From assembly GCA_016713925.1 (NCBI GenBank), contig JADJOH010000007.1:1351501-1415500 (forward strand): a stretch of 64,000 nucleotides of DNA. Reading direction: 5' to 3'. Each line of letters begins with the position of its first letter. Position 1 is the first letter of the stretch. Under the pieces are notes generated by a model. It ran no database searches. It was given only the letters and a program-made list of their open reading frames with translations, and was not told where the DNA came from. This DNA is from Bacteroidota bacterium (lineage in GTDB: Bacteria > Bacteroidota > Bacteroidia > AKYH767-A > OLB10). Below, one piece after another: positions 36,409 through 46,080 of this stretch. A program made the position numbers and the translations under genes.

Positions 36409-36597
36409 ATGAGTGTAATCCTGATTCTTATCACTTGCAGCCTGTTAGTAGCCGGAGGATTTTTGGCCGGTTTTTTATGGTCGGTAAGAACAGGTCAATT
36501 CGACGACGATATTTCACCGGCCGTTAGAATACTTTTTGATGATGAAACTGTACCTAAACCAATAGAAAATAAAATAAAAAATCCTGACAACGTATGA
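36409..36597 (+). CDS. ccoS: cbb3 oxidase assembly protein CcoS
   Basis: 62 residues: a single N-terminal helix (VILILITCSLLVAGGFLAGFLW), then the conserved WSVRTGQFDD, the hallmark of CcoS, needed for heme/copper insertion into CcoN. Its stop overlaps the ccoNO start by 4 bp (ATGA). Confidence 0.93.
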   Translation: MSVILILITCSLLVAGGFLAGFLWSVRTGQFDDDISPAVRILFDDETVPKPIENKIKNPDNV

Positions 36598-38701
36598 CCA
36601 TTGAAAAATTCAGCTATGACAACCGCATTGTGAGAAACTTTGCCTTAGCTACCATTGTTTGGGGAATTGTCGCAATGCTTCTGGGCCTAGTCATTGCGCT
36701 TCAGATCCCCTTTCCGGGTTTAAACCTCGGAGAATATCTGAGTTTTGGCCGTGTAAGACCTGTACACACCAATGCCATCATCTTTGCCTTTGTCGGGAAC
36801 GGCATTTTTATGGGTTTGTATTATTCCTTGCAGCGACTATGCAAGGCCAGGATGTTTAGCAATGCATTAAGTAGTTTACATTTTTGGGGATGGCAATCCA
36901 TCATTGTTCTTGCAGCTTTAACATTATTGACCGGACATACAACAGGTAAAGAATATGCTGAACTCGAGTGGCCCATTGATATTCTTATTGCTGTAGTTTG
37001 GGTAATTTTTGCAATAAACATGTTTGGTACAATTATCAAACGCAGAGAGCGACATTTATATGTGGCCATCTGGTTTTATATTGCCACCGTCATTACTGTT
37101 GCGGTATTGCATATTGTAAATTCTATTGAAATTCCGGTTAACATTTTAAAAAGCTATTCTGCCTATGCGGGAGTGCAAGATGCCCTGGTGCAATGGTGGT
37201 ATGGACATAATGCAGTGGCCTTCTTTTTAACAACGCCCTATCTTGGATTAATGTATTACTTTGTTCCCAAGGCAGCCAATCGTCCCGTCTACTCGTACCG
37301 ACTTTCTATTATCCATTTCTGGGCATTAATTTTCATTTACATCTGGGCAGGTCCTCATCATCTACTCTACTCTTCATTACCGGATTGGGCACAATCATTA
37401 GGAACGGTTTTCTCAATCATGTTAATTGCACCTTCCTGGGGAGGTATGATCAATGGACTCTTAACATTAAGAGGAGCCTGGGATCGGGTTCGCGAAGACA
37501 TCGTTCTTAAGTTCATGGTGGTTGCCATTACCGCTTATGGTATGTCCACCTTTGAAGGACCTATGCTTTCTTTGAAAATGTAAATGCGATCAGTCACTTT
37601 ACAGACTGGACCATCGCCCACGTACATATTGGTGGAATGGGTTGGAACGGAATGCTCACTTTTGGTATTTTATACTGGTTAATTCCTCGACTTTACAAAA
37701 CAGAACTTCATTCCAAGAAACTCGCTTCCTTCCATTTTTGGATTGCGACATTGGGAATTCTCTTTTATGCCGTACCGATGTACTGGGCCGGATTTACACA
37801 AAGTTTAATGTGGAAAGACTTTACACCGGACGGCGTACTTCAATATCCTAATTTTTTAGAGACGGTTACGCAGATCATACCGATGTATAAGTTACGTGCA
37901 TTGGGAGGTTTGATGTTCTTCATTGGCGCCATAGTAATGGTGTATAACCTGATGAAGACCATGCAATCAGGTACATTGAATGAAGAAGAGGCCGCAGAAG
38001 CACCTGCATTAGATCCGAACGAAAAAATACATGATGGACATTGGCATAGATGGATTGAGCGCCGTCCGATACAGATGTTACTTCTCAGTACAGTTGTTGT
38101 ATTGATTGGAGGTATTGTAGAGTTCATTCCGACCTTCTTAGTGCAATCAAACATTCCAACCATTGCCAGTGTGAAGCCTTATACTCCACTCGAATTACAA
38201 GGCAGAGATATTTATGTCAGAGAAGGTTGTTACACGTGCCACTCACAAATGATCCGACCATTCAGATCCGAGACCGAACGTTACGGCGAATATTCCAAAG
38301 CTGGCGAATTTGTTTACGATCATCCTTTCCAATGGGGATCTAAACGTACCGGTCCGGATTTACATCGTATTGGAGGAAAATATCCCAACATATGGCATTA
38401 TCACCATATGATTGATCCAACTACCATGTCGCCCGGTTCTATTATGCCTGCCTACGACTGGATGGCTGAAAATGATCTGGACATCAGCAGTACACCTGCA
38501 AAAATTCGTGCTATGCAAACTTTGGGCGTTCCTTATCCTGAAGGTTATGATGAAAAAGCGAATGCCGATCTCATGAAGCAAGCGGAAAGCATCGTTGCCG
38601 ACCTCAAGAAAAATGATGTGAGTATTGCTGCGAACAAAGAACTCATTGCCATGATCGCCTATTTGCAAAGAATGGGAACTGACATTAAAGCTTCACGATA
38701 A
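36594..38701 (+). CDS. ccoNO: cbb3-type cytochrome oxidase, fused subunits I and II (CcoN-CcoO; single-base frameshift)
   Basis: High-affinity terminal oxidase core. The CcoN part (about 1-470) has many helices with histidine ligands in RPVHTNAII, WWYGHNAVAFFLT, HHLLYSSLPDW and HVHIGGMGWNG. The CcoO part follows as a membrane-anchored cytochrome c with heme motif CYTCHSQMIRPF and axial-ligand region ending MPAYDWM. The N-O fusion is typical of Bacteroidota. The frame breaks at the A run 37575-37578; one added A turns SLK-M-stop into SLKNVNAISHFTDWTIAHVHIGG. Joined length is about 702 residues. Second gene after ccoS, with ccoQ, ccoP, ccoG and ccoH behind it. Confidence 0.95.
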
Positions 38702-38726
38702 GTGCACCATTAAAAAAAACGAAAAC

Positions 38727-38915
38727 ATGTATCGACAATATTTAGAAAGCATCGCCGGGATCAGTATCTATCCAATAATATCGCTGATTATATTCTTCCT
38801 GTTCTTCACTGTATTAATCAGTTACCTTATCAAAGCCGACAAACAACATTTAGACATGTTGAGTCACTTACCCTTACAGAAAAACGATTCAAACACCGAT
38901 CAATACACCGTATGA
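38727..38915 (+). CDS. ccoQ: Small cbb3 oxidase subunit CcoQ-like
   Basis: 62 residues, one transmembrane helix (SIYPIISLIIFFLFFTVLISYLI) followed by a polar tail KADKQHLDMLSHLPL. Position between ccoNO and ccoP and size match CcoQ/FixQ, which stabilises the oxidase. Sequence identity in this family is low, so the call is mostly by context. Overlaps ccoP start by 4 bp. Confidence 0.8.
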   Translation: MYRQYLESIAGISIYPIISLIIFFLFFTVLISYLIKADKQHLDMLSHLPLQKNDSNTDQYTV

Positions 38916-39910
38916 ACCGATATACCTTCTCCATCATAATGGCAGGAATGATAAGTATGATTTCTGCAATTCGTGCATTTGGACAAAATGCTGCGACCAC
39001 AGTCGCTGAAAAGCCAAGCGTTCCGGAGCTCTTTTATAATCCCAGCTTCTATCTTCTCACTTTTGTTTTCATCATCATGCTGGTCGTAATTATTGCTCTT
39101 ACAAGAACTATACGTTTATTGGCATATGGTTTATTACCGGAAGAGAAAAAACAGATTATTGCTATAGAAAAAGAAAAAAGTGCCTATGAGGAACTTCACG
39201 CTCCTTCCTTCTGGACAAGGTTCGACAGAAACTTTCTCACCAAGGCAGTACCGGTAGAAAAGGAAGCGGATGTAATGCTGGATCACGATTATGACGGTAT
39301 AAAAGAATTGGACAACAGCTTACCACCGTGGTGGATTTGGGGATTTTACCTTACCATCATCTGGGCGGTCATCTACATCGTACATTTCCATATTTTCGAT
39401 ACCGGTCCATTGCAAGTAGAAGAATACAACAATGAAATTGCAATGGCAGAACAAAAAATCAAGGAGCGACAGGCTAAAATGGCGGATTTCATCTCACCTG
39501 AAAATGTTACCGCATTGAATACTCCGGAAGGACTTGGAAGTGGAAAAGATATCTACACGAAAAACTGTGTGGCTTGTCATGGTCCGGGTGGAGAAGGAAC
39601 TGTTGGTCCGAACCTCACCGATGAGTTTTGGATACATGGAGGTGGAATAAAAAACATTTTCACTACGGTTACAAACGGTGTTCCTGCCAAGGGAATGATT
39701 TCATGGAAAAGCCAGTTAAGTCCAAAACAAATTCAGCAAGTATCCAGTTATATTCTTACTTTGCAAGGCACAAAACCGGCAAATGGAAAAGCTCCTGAGG
39801 GAGAGAAATGGCTGGAAGCAGGCTCCACTCCGGTTGGGCAGGATAGTACAACTGTTGTTACTGATAGTGTAAAAACGGTCACTGCTGAAGCTGCAGTACC
39901 TTCAAAATAA
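38912..39910 (+). CDS. ccoP: cbb3 oxidase subunit III, cytochrome c (CcoP)
   Basis: 332 residues. N-terminal signal/anchor, a second helix (TFVFIIMLVVIIALT), the CcoP N-domain signature DGIKELDNSLPPWWIWGFYLTII with another helix, then a cytochrome c domain with one heme site CVACHGPGGEGTVGPNLTDEFW and Met ligand region PAKGMISWKSQL. It delivers electrons to CcoNO. Proteobacterial CcoP has two heme motifs; only one is present here, as often in Bacteroidota. The C-terminal tail is low-complexity (Ser/Thr/Val rich). Confidence 0.93.
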   Translation: MNRYTFSIIMAGMISMISAIRAFGQNAATTVAEKPSVPELFYNPSFYLLTFVFIIMLVVIIALTRTIRLLAYGLLPEEKKQIIAIEKEKSAYEELHAPSFWTRFDRNFLTKAVPVEKEADVMLDHDYDGIKELDNSLPPWWIWGFYLTIIWAVIYIVHFHIFDTGPLQVEEYNNEIAMAEQKIKERQAKMADFISPENVTALNTPEGLGSGKDIYTKNCVACHGPGGEGTVGPNLTDEFWIHGGGIKNIFTTVTNGVPAKGMISWKSQLSPKQIQQVSSYILTLQGTKPANGKAPEGEKWLEAGSTPVGQDSTTVVTDSVKTVTAEAAVPSK

Positions 39911-39913
39911 TAA

Positions 39914-41326
39914 ATGAATACAGAGAAGGTGCCACCATTTGATCCGGCAGGATCTTTCCGTGATAGTGTAGCCACTATTTCAAAAGAAGGAAAGAGAAAC
40001 TGGATTTATCCTAAAAAACCGTCCGGACGATTTTACAATAAACGAACCATTGTAAGCGGGATTTTTCTCGCCCTACTGTTTACCGGACCCTTCTTAAAAG
40101 TGAACGGACATCCATTGATGTTGTTCAATATACTGGAAAGAAAATTTATCATTTTCGGAATTGCATTCTGGCCACAGGATTTCCATTTGTTTGTACTTGC
40201 GATGCTCACCTTCATCGTGTTCATTATTCTTTTCACCGCCTTGTTTGGTCGATTATTTTGCGGATGGGCTTGTCCGCAAACAATATTTATGGAAATGGTG
40301 TTCCGAAAGATCGAGTACCTGATTGAAGGCGATTACATGCAACAGAAAGCCCTCAATGCAGAAGCTCCGAATCCCAGGAAGCTTAGAAAGAAGCTATTGA
40401 AGAATAGTATATTTTTTCTAATCTCCTTTATCATTGCCAATACTTTTTTAGCATATCTGATTGGTATTGATGAGTTGGAAGCCATGATTACAGAGGGTCC
40501 CTCGCAAAACATGGGCACTTTGATTTCACTGGTAATTTTCACCGCTGTATTTTATGGGGTATATACTAAGTTCAGAGAGCAAGCCTGCATCGTTGTTTGC
40601 CCTTATGGACGATTGCAAGGGGTATTGCTGGATAAAAATTCTGTGGTGATTGCCTATGATTATAACAGAGGTGAGCCCCGTGGGAAATTACATAAAGGCG
40701 AAGTACGCACCAACGGGGACTGCATCGACTGTCATCAATGCGTGCAGGTTTGTCCAACGGGAATTGATATTCGTAACGGTACACAGATGGAATGCGTGAA
40801 TTGCACCGCTTGCATAGATGCCTGTGATGCCATCATGGATAAAATTGAGAAGCCGAGAGGTTTAGTCAGATATACCAGTGAAGAAGCCATCAAAACGGGC
40901 GTGAAATTCAAGGTCACCACGAGAATCATTGGATACTCCATCGTACTTACTATATTACTTGGCGTATTGATTACCCTTCTGGCCATCAGAACCGATGTGG
41001 AAGCTACCATTTTAAGAACACCCGGAATGTTGTTTCAAAAACAAGAGAACAATAAAGTCAGTAATCTCTACAACATTAAAGTAGTCAATAAAACGTTTAA
41101 GGATATGCCCATTGAAATCCGTATCTTAGAGCCAGCGGGAGAAATCAAATGGGTGGGAAATGGAATAACTATATTGAAGGAGCAGGATATTTCAGAAGGG
41201 GAATTCTTTGCCATCCTTGATAAAAGTTTAATTAAATCAACCAAAACAAAAGTGCACATTCAAATACTATCCAATGGAGTTGTTGCGGATGAAACTACTA
41301 CCAATTTCATAGGACCAACCAATTAA
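39914..41326 (+). CDS. ccoG: Cytochrome c oxidase accessory protein CcoG (FixG)
   Basis: 470-residue membrane iron-sulfur protein linked to copper reduction during cbb3 assembly. Helices flank FCGWACPQTIFMEMVFRKIE and CIVVCPYGRLQG; then two ferredoxin-like clusters CIDCHQCVQVCPTGIDIR and CVNCTACIDACDAIMDK; a last helix and a C-terminal Ig-like FixG domain (VSNLYNIKVVNKTFKDMPIEI). It starts 4 bp after ccoP and ends 4 bp before ccoH. Confidence 0.95.
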   Translation: MNTEKVPPFDPAGSFRDSVATISKEGKRNWIYPKKPSGRFYNKRTIVSGIFLALLFTGPFLKVNGHPLMLFNILERKFIIFGIAFWPQDFHLFVLAMLTFIVFIILFTALFGRLFCGWACPQTIFMEMVFRKIEYLIEGDYMQQKALNAEAPNPRKLRKKLLKNSIFFLISFIIANTFLAYLIGIDELEAMITEGPSQNMGTLISLVIFTAVFYGVYTKFREQACIVVCPYGRLQGVLLDKNSVVIAYDYNRGEPRGKLHKGEVRTNGDCIDCHQCVQVCPTGIDIRNGTQMECVNCTACIDACDAIMDKIEKPRGLVRYTSEEAIKTGVKFKVTTRIIGYSIVLTILLGVLITLLAIRTDVEATILRTPGMLFQKQENNKVSNLYNIKVVNKTFKDMPIEIRILEPAGEIKWVGNGITILKEQDISEGEFFAILDKSLIKSTKTKVHIQILSNGVVADETTTNFIGPTN

Positions 41327-41330
41327 AAAG

Positions 41331-41768
41331 ATGAGCTGGGGATATCGAATATTTATACTGTACACGGGCTTCGTTGCCGGGATGCTCTTCCTTGTTTACA
41401 AATGTGTTCAGGAAGATGTGGATTTAGTGACACCGGATTATTACGAGAAGGAATTAAAATTCCAGGATCAAATTGACCGGATGAATAACAATGAGAAAAG
41501 CGGAAACCGGCTTCAAATTTCATTTAATGCTGCAACGAACTCGATAGATATTGAATACCCTGCAAACGAACCGGGGAAAATCAAAGGCGAAATAGTGATG
41601 TTTCGTCCGGATAATTCGAAGCTGGATTTTAAAATTCCTGTACAGTTCATGAATGGAAAACAAGTGATCTCTGCAGCTACAATGGCCAAAGGTTACTGGA
41701 GAATCCAGACCACCTGGGAGCACGGTGACACACCCCTTTATCAGGAAGAAAGAATATACGTGCAATAA
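41331..41768 (+). CDS. ccoH: FixH/CcoH family protein
   Basis: 145 residues: N-terminal helix (GYRIFILYTGFVAGMLFLVYKC), then DLVTPDYYEKELKFQDQIDRMN, which is the family signature, and a beta-rich periplasmic domain ending GYWRIQTTWEHGDTPLYQEERIYV. CcoH is needed for stable cbb3 assembly. The last base of its stop is the first base of the next ATG. Confidence 0.92.
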   Translation: MSWGYRIFILYTGFVAGMLFLVYKCVQEDVDLVTPDYYEKELKFQDQIDRMNNNEKSGNRLQISFNAATNSIDIEYPANEPGKIKGEIVMFRPDNSKLDFKIPVQFMNGKQVISAATMAKGYWRIQTTWEHGDTPLYQEERIYVQ

Positions 41769-42478
41769 TGGACGTTTTTTACTGGACGGCACTCTCTGTA
41801 GGATTCTTTGGCAGTTTTCACTGTGCAGGTATGTGTGGTCCGCTTGCCATGGCATTGCCCACCGGAAATGGTAGTATTTTAAACTTGCTCGGAGGAAGAA
41901 TAGCCTATAATCTGGGACGCGTAGTGACGTATTCTATATTGGGAACTATAGCCGGATTTTTAGGAAAAACATTATCCATTCGAGGCTGGCAAAGTGATAT
42001 CAGCATTTTAAGTGGCATACTGATCATCGTCATGGTACTGCTCACGAATCAGAAAATCCTCACGAAAATTAATCATCGATTTGCCGGATTTTCCTTTCAA
42101 TTAAAAAAAGTATTTGGTAAACTTTTGAAGCATCATTCTATTGCTTCCTTGTTTTCATTCGGAGTGGTGAATGGGATCTTGCCTTGCGGATTCGTTTATC
42201 TGGCTATGGCAGGAGCAGCAACAACGAAAAGTCCGATGGAAGGTGCGACTTATATGTTTCTATTCGGCCTCGGCACCGTGCCCATGATGCTTACCCTGGC
42301 TTTATCCGGCTCCTTTATTTCCATCAAAGCGAGGAATTTCGTCAATAAAATTACGCCTGTGATTGCGATTGCGTTGGCCATCTTTCTTATTCACCGTGGA
42401 TCTATGATGAAAGAGGAAGAACAATCCTGCTGCAAACCGGGACATATGAAAAGTTTTGAAGTACATCAGCAGAAATAG
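41768..42478 (+). CDS. SafE/DsbD-like membrane protein at the end of the cco operon
   Basis: 236 residues, about six helices. The FGSFHCAGMCGPLAMALP motif (Cys pair) and the second inward motif SFGVVNGILPCGFVYLAMAGA are the DsbD_2/urease-accessory-like pattern annotated as 'sulfite exporter TauE/SafE family'. Members beside ccoG/ccoH are thought to handle copper or thiol-redox steps in oxidase maturation. The tail has CCKPGH, a possible metal ligand. Start and stop overlap with ccoH indicates co-translation. The transported species is not shown by sequence. Confidence 0.85.
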   Translation: MDVFYWTALSVGFFGSFHCAGMCGPLAMALPTGNGSILNLLGGRIAYNLGRVVTYSILGTIAGFLGKTLSIRGWQSDISILSGILIIVMVLLTNQKILTKINHRFAGFSFQLKKVFGKLLKHHSIASLFSFGVVNGILPCGFVYLAMAGAATTKSPMEGATYMFLFGLGTVPMMLTLALSGSFISIKARNFVNKITPVIAIALAIFLIHRGSMMKEEEQSCCKPGHMKSFEVHQQK

Positions 42479-42514
42479 TTTTTAAAAAATCTTAACTCTC
42501 CCCTACTCTATATT

Positions 42515-42820
42515 TCCTGACTTGTACCTTCATTCACGGGTGAAATTATGAGTTAACTTAATCCAGCCGTTTAAGTGAATGGTTTTCTACTTTAATCGCA
42601 CTAAGTCCAGGTATAATGCAAATTATTGTGATTAAAACACCATCCAAAGCAGTAACGATTCTAAGTTTAAACGCAGCGACCGCCGCGAACCCGCCGCGAA
42701 CGCAGCGTTTTAACAGAAGATTTAATTATCAGAATATTCTTTTATTAAAAACTAATATTAATTTATGATCGAAAAACACAGTCGAATTTCCGGGATAAAG
42801 TAATTGTATTCATCTAAAAA
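42515..42820. repeat. 306-bp dispersed repeat, copy 1
   Basis: Matches 49473-49778 in the same orientation over its whole length with scattered mismatches, beginning at CTGACT and ending at ATTCATCT. Shared landmarks are ATTCACGGG, GGTTTTCTACTTTAA, TGATTAAAACACCATCCA, GCAGTAACGATTC and TTATCAGAATATTCTTTTAT. The GC-rich core (42669-42710) is inverted relative to the other copy. No protein coding seen. Confidence 0.85.
42669..42710. repeat. 42-bp GC-rich core of copy 1, inverted relative to copy 2
   Basis: Begins AAACGCAGCG and ends CGCAGCGTTT; contains the direct pair CCGCCGCGAAC twice. Its reverse complement is identical at all 42 positions to 49627-49668. Confidence 0.93.
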
Positions 42821-42871
42821 TTCGAGAAAATTTTCAAATCAGGAGAAAAGTCTTGCAAATAGAAATTTTTG

Positions 42872-42946
42872 TGTGTCATACTGGATTCGAACCAGTGACC
42901 CCTACCCTGTCAAGGTAATGCTCTAAACCAACTGAGCTAATGACAC
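42872..42946 (-). tRNA. tRNA-Val (anticodon GAC)
   Basis: Read on the minus strand: acceptor GTGTCAT pairs with ATGACAC, D arm GCTC...GAGC, anticodon stem-loop TTACC-TTGACAG-GGTAG with GAC at positions 34-36, T arm ACTGG-TTCGAAT-CCAGT, discriminator A. CCA is not encoded. 75 nt. Confidence 0.95.
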
Positions 42947-43048
42947 ATATTTGCAAGCTATTTTCAATTCAGGTGCTTATAATTTAACATCCTATTCGAT
43001 ATTCAACTAATAAACACCCGCGAAAAACAACCTCCCCAAAAGTATCAA

Positions 43049-44491
43049 TTATTTGAAAAACTTTTCATCAAAATTCAGAAGAAATAATTTTTCAGAAGCA
43101 CGGGTAAAAGCCGTATAGAGCCAGCGGTAATAGCCTTTATCGAGCATCTCCTCCGTCAAATAACCCTGATCCACAAAAACAATCGGCCATTGACCGCCCT
43201 GGGCTTTATGACAAGTTACGGCATAAGCAAACTTCACCTGCAGGGCATTGTAGTGCGGATCCTTTTTTATCAATGCATTTCTTCTCCGCTTATCCGGTTC
43301 TTCCTCCTGATAATGCACATGGAGGGCATCATACAATTTGTTCTGATCGGTTTGCACGAGTGCAGGCGCTTCACTGGAGAGGGTGTCCAGCATGATCATC
43401 GCCTCGAAGGATGGTTCATCGGGATAGTCCGGTAAATGCAGCGTAGCCATCGCAAACCGAAAACCATAGCGTTCTTCAAAGTGAAACACCTTCAACACTT
43501 CCATCACATCTCCATTGGCAATAAAACCGGCGGGATGATCAGAGGGCAGCCAATGGTAATTATTTTTTACGATCATCAGGTTATCTCCCCCTCCTATTTC
43601 ATCTTCCATCCATAAAGTCTGGAAACGGATCATACGGTTATACTGAATAGCAGCACGATTGGAACGGGTAATGACGATCACATTATCCTTTCCATATTGC
43701 CGATAATAATCAATCAGTGATTCCGGTAAATCGCGGGGATTCATGCGTAGCACAGCACCCTTTTCAACTATCTCCGGTATATTTTTATTTTCATCGCTGA
43801 TGATCAGATTACGTATATGAGTAGCGTTAGTCAGTATTTCGCTTTGCTCCTTCTGACGAACCACTTCTGTCATTTCAGTGGAATACACCGTCATCTTGAA
43901 TTTTGCACGTATATGATCGGGATCCAATGCAGGACTATGTTCAAAGTGAACAGGAGGCAACTGCGCCGAATCTCCCACCAGCATCAACCGGCAAGCAGGG
44001 CTGCTGAAAACATATCGAATCAAATCACTGAGCAAATTGACTCCCGGAAAAGTAGCCGAAGGATCATCAATCGCGGCATCCGAAATCATCGAGGCCTCAT
44101 CCACAATAAACAAGGTCTTTCGGTAAACATTATCTGCCAAACGAAGCATGATACGTCCATCACTGGTAAGGGCAGGACGATAAAGATGTTTATGTATTGT
44201 AAAAGCTGGTTTTCCGGTATAGGAAGAAAGTACTTTTGCGGCTCTTCCTGTTGGTGCGAGAAGAATAATATTGGTGAACGCGGAAGTCAATGCCGCCATC
44301 ATGGTCGTTTTGCCGGTACCCGCATAACCCTTCAGCAAGAAAATTCCGGGAACATCATCGGCTGCAAATTCAGAAAACTTTCTCAGAAATAATTCCTGAC
44401 CCGATGTAGGTTGAAATTCCAGAAAGCCGCTGATACGATGGTAAAGCTGGGATGAAATGGTTGTCCTGATCACGATTCTAAGATAGCTCAA
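43049..44491 (-). CDS. RecD/Dda-like superfamily 1 DNA helicase
   Basis: 480-residue ATPase. Motif I GYAGTGKTTMMAAL, Ia LLAPTGRAAKVLSSYTGKPAFTIHK, II FIVDEASMI, III LMLVGDSAQLPPV, then a C-terminal UvrD_C_2/RecD2-like part with VTCHKAQGGQW and YTAFTRASEKLFL. It resembles the short Bacteroidota ATP-dependent RecD-like helicases (AAA_30 type), probably 5'-3' helicases in repair or replication restart. It lacks the long N-terminal region of RecD2. It stands alone, divergent from DUF3822. Confidence 0.9.
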   Translation of the reverse strand: MSYLRIVIRTTISSQLYHRISGFLEFQPTSGQELFLRKFSEFAADDVPGIFLLKGYAGTGKTTMMAALTSAFTNIILLAPTGRAAKVLSSYTGKPAFTIHKHLYRPALTSDGRIMLRLADNVYRKTLFIVDEASMISDAAIDDPSATFPGVNLLSDLIRYVFSSPACRLMLVGDSAQLPPVHFEHSPALDPDHIRAKFKMTVYSTEMTEVVRQKEQSEILTNATHIRNLIISDENKNIPEIVEKGAVLRMNPRDLPESLIDYYRQYGKDNVIVITRSNRAAIQYNRMIRFQTLWMEDEIGGGDNLMIVKNNYHWLPSDHPAGFIANGDVMEVLKVFHFEERYGFRFAMATLHLPDYPDEPSFEAMIMLDTLSSEAPALVQTDQNKLYDALHVHYQEEEPDKRRRNALIKKDPHYNALQVKFAYAVTCHKAQGGQWPIVFVDQGYLTEEMLDKGYYRWLYTAFTRASEKLFLLNFDEKFFK

Positions 44492-44612
44492 AGATCAGCC
44501 TTCCTTTTCAATTGCAGTGGGTCGTTTAAAAATTTGCTTAACCCACTAATTATCATATGGATACGCCCATCTCTGTCACGATCTTCGCAAGAATTCCTAC
44601 TTTTGTTACCGG

Positions 44613-45506
44613 ATGGTACAAACGGCACTGCAATTTACACTCAAGACGCAACAGGTAGATGAATCTTTTTCGCAAGGAATGGTTACTTCCTCACTCCTCT
44701 TGCTGCTCTTTGACCGGAATCGTATCAGCTATGCCATCATCGATAAACAGCGACAGAAAGCAGTCGCTTTAAAGGATTACCATATCGTTAGTGATAGTAC
44801 GCAAAGTGATAGCGATGATTATAAACCGGGAGCTTTTACCCAGTTACTTGAAATGGATGAATTGTTAAATCAACTTCAACCCCAACAGGTCATCCTTTCG
44901 GTGTATAGTACGAAACATAGTCTGGTCCCGAATCCATTATTTTCTAAGGATCAATTGAAAGACATATTGAGCCTGACTTCCAGAATAAAGGATGATGATC
45001 GCTTTTACGCAGATGCTGTTCCATCCGCAAATGCACATTTGGTGTATGCTGTTCCGGAAGAGTTACTGAAAGAAACGGGAACCATTTATAAAGAAGCCGC
45101 ATTGTATTTTGCAGGAAGCAGTTTCATTGAAAACCAATTGCGCTTGCATAAACATGAAAGCACTCCTGCGGTCGCCGTTATGGTTCGACCTCTAAACATT
45201 GACATTGCCATCACGCATGGCAGCGAATTAAAATTCTTCAACAGTTTCCCTTATCAATCGTCGGAAGATTTAATTTATTATTTACTATTTTCCATAGAGC
45301 AATTGCAATTAAATGCGGATCAGGTTGCTGTTGTTTTTTACGGAGAGATTGAAAAAACATCTTCTCACTGGATGTTAGCCGGAAAATATATCAGGAATAT
45401 TCGTTTGGGAGAGAGAACAGAGGTTTTAGAGTATAGTTATGGCTTTGATCGTTTATCGGCTCATCAGTATGTCGGACTCTTTAATCAATACCTGTGCGCA
45501 TTATAA
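44613..45506 (+). CDS. DUF3822 family protein
   Basis: 297 residues with an actin-like or ASKHA-type feel (alternating beta strands such as PAVAVMVRPLNIDIAITHGSEL and NADQVAVVFYGEIE), no signal peptide. DUF3822 is found in Bacteroidota almost always just before rsmD and coaD, as here. Function unknown. The rsmD start lies 13 bp inside its end, so the pair is translationally coupled. Confidence 0.88.
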   Translation: MVQTALQFTLKTQQVDESFSQGMVTSSLLLLLFDRNRISYAIIDKQRQKAVALKDYHIVSDSTQSDSDDYKPGAFTQLLEMDELLNQLQPQQVILSVYSTKHSLVPNPLFSKDQLKDILSLTSRIKDDDRFYADAVPSANAHLVYAVPEELLKETGTIYKEAALYFAGSSFIENQLRLHKHESTPAVAVMVRPLNIDIAITHGSELKFFNSFPYQSSEDLIYYLLFSIEQLQLNADQVAVVFYGEIEKTSSHWMLAGKYIRNIRLGERTEVLEYSYGFDRLSAHQYVGLFNQYLCAL

Positions 45507-46051
45507 GTGGAATTCATAAAGGGAGACAGCTAACAGCGCCAAAAACTTTGCCTGTCCGGCCTACTACTGATTACGCCAAATCGGGACTTTTTAATATGCT
45601 GGCCAGTCGTTACAATTTTAAAAAACTAAAAGTTGTCGATCTCTTTGCCGGAACGGGAAGTATCACCTATGAATTTTTATCGAGAGGATGCGAGCATCTG
45701 GTCGCTGTTGACAATCACCCGGCCTGCATAAAATTCATCAACAGCACCCTTGAACTCCTGCAGGCACCAAAAAGCATCATGGCCATTCAATCCGATGCGT
45801 TAACCTGGTTAAAAAAAACAGACCGAACTTTTGACATCATATTTGCCGATGCACCCTTTGACCAAACGCCGGCAGAAAGTCTGGCAGAAATAGTCTTCGA
45901 AAGAAATCTCCTGAATAAAAACGGAGTATTGATCATTGAACACGGGAGTACTAATAATCTCAGCCCTTTGAAAAACTATATTGAAACCAGAAAATACAGT
46001 CAGGTTTCCTTTTCATTTTTCAAGAATGAAACTGATACCGACATCACTTAA
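45494..46051 (+). CDS. rsmD: 16S rRNA (guanine(966)-N2)-methyltransferase
   Basis: 185 residues. Family opening MRIISGIHKGRQLTAPKTLPVRPTTDYAKSGLFN, SAM-binding motif VVDLFAGTGSITYEFLSRG, acidic DNHPACI, and catalytic motif FADAPFD (usual form DPPY or DPPF, here with Ala replacing the first Pro). Methylates m2G966 in 16S rRNA. The family-typical P is absent from the motif (ADAPF), as in several Bacteroidota. Followed 29 bp later by coaD. Confidence 0.93.
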   Translation: MRIISGIHKGRQLTAPKTLPVRPTTDYAKSGLFNMLASRYNFKKLKVVDLFAGTGSITYEFLSRGCEHLVAVDNHPACIKFINSTLELLQAPKSIMAIQSDALTWLKKTDRTFDIIFADAPFDQTPAESLAEIVFERNLLNKNGVLIIEHGSTNNLSPLKNYIETRKYSQVSFSFFKNETDTDIT

Positions 46052-46080
46052 AATAGTAATTCATTTCAAAAACCAGCACC

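Larger units (their letters stand above)
42479..43048. other. Intergenic region with repeat and tRNA-Val
   Basis: 570 bp between the cco operon and the helicase gene. Contents: copy 1 of the 306-bp repeat (42515-42820) and a minus-strand tRNA-Val (42872-42946). No ORF. Confidence 0.8.

Noticed and set aside
42515..42820. Insertion sequence with transposase
   Set aside because: No coding frame or terminal inverted repeats at the 306-bp ends; called a dispersed repeat instead.
43817..44392. 191-codon plus-strand frame
   Set aside because: Antisense to the helicase gene, which has all motifs.
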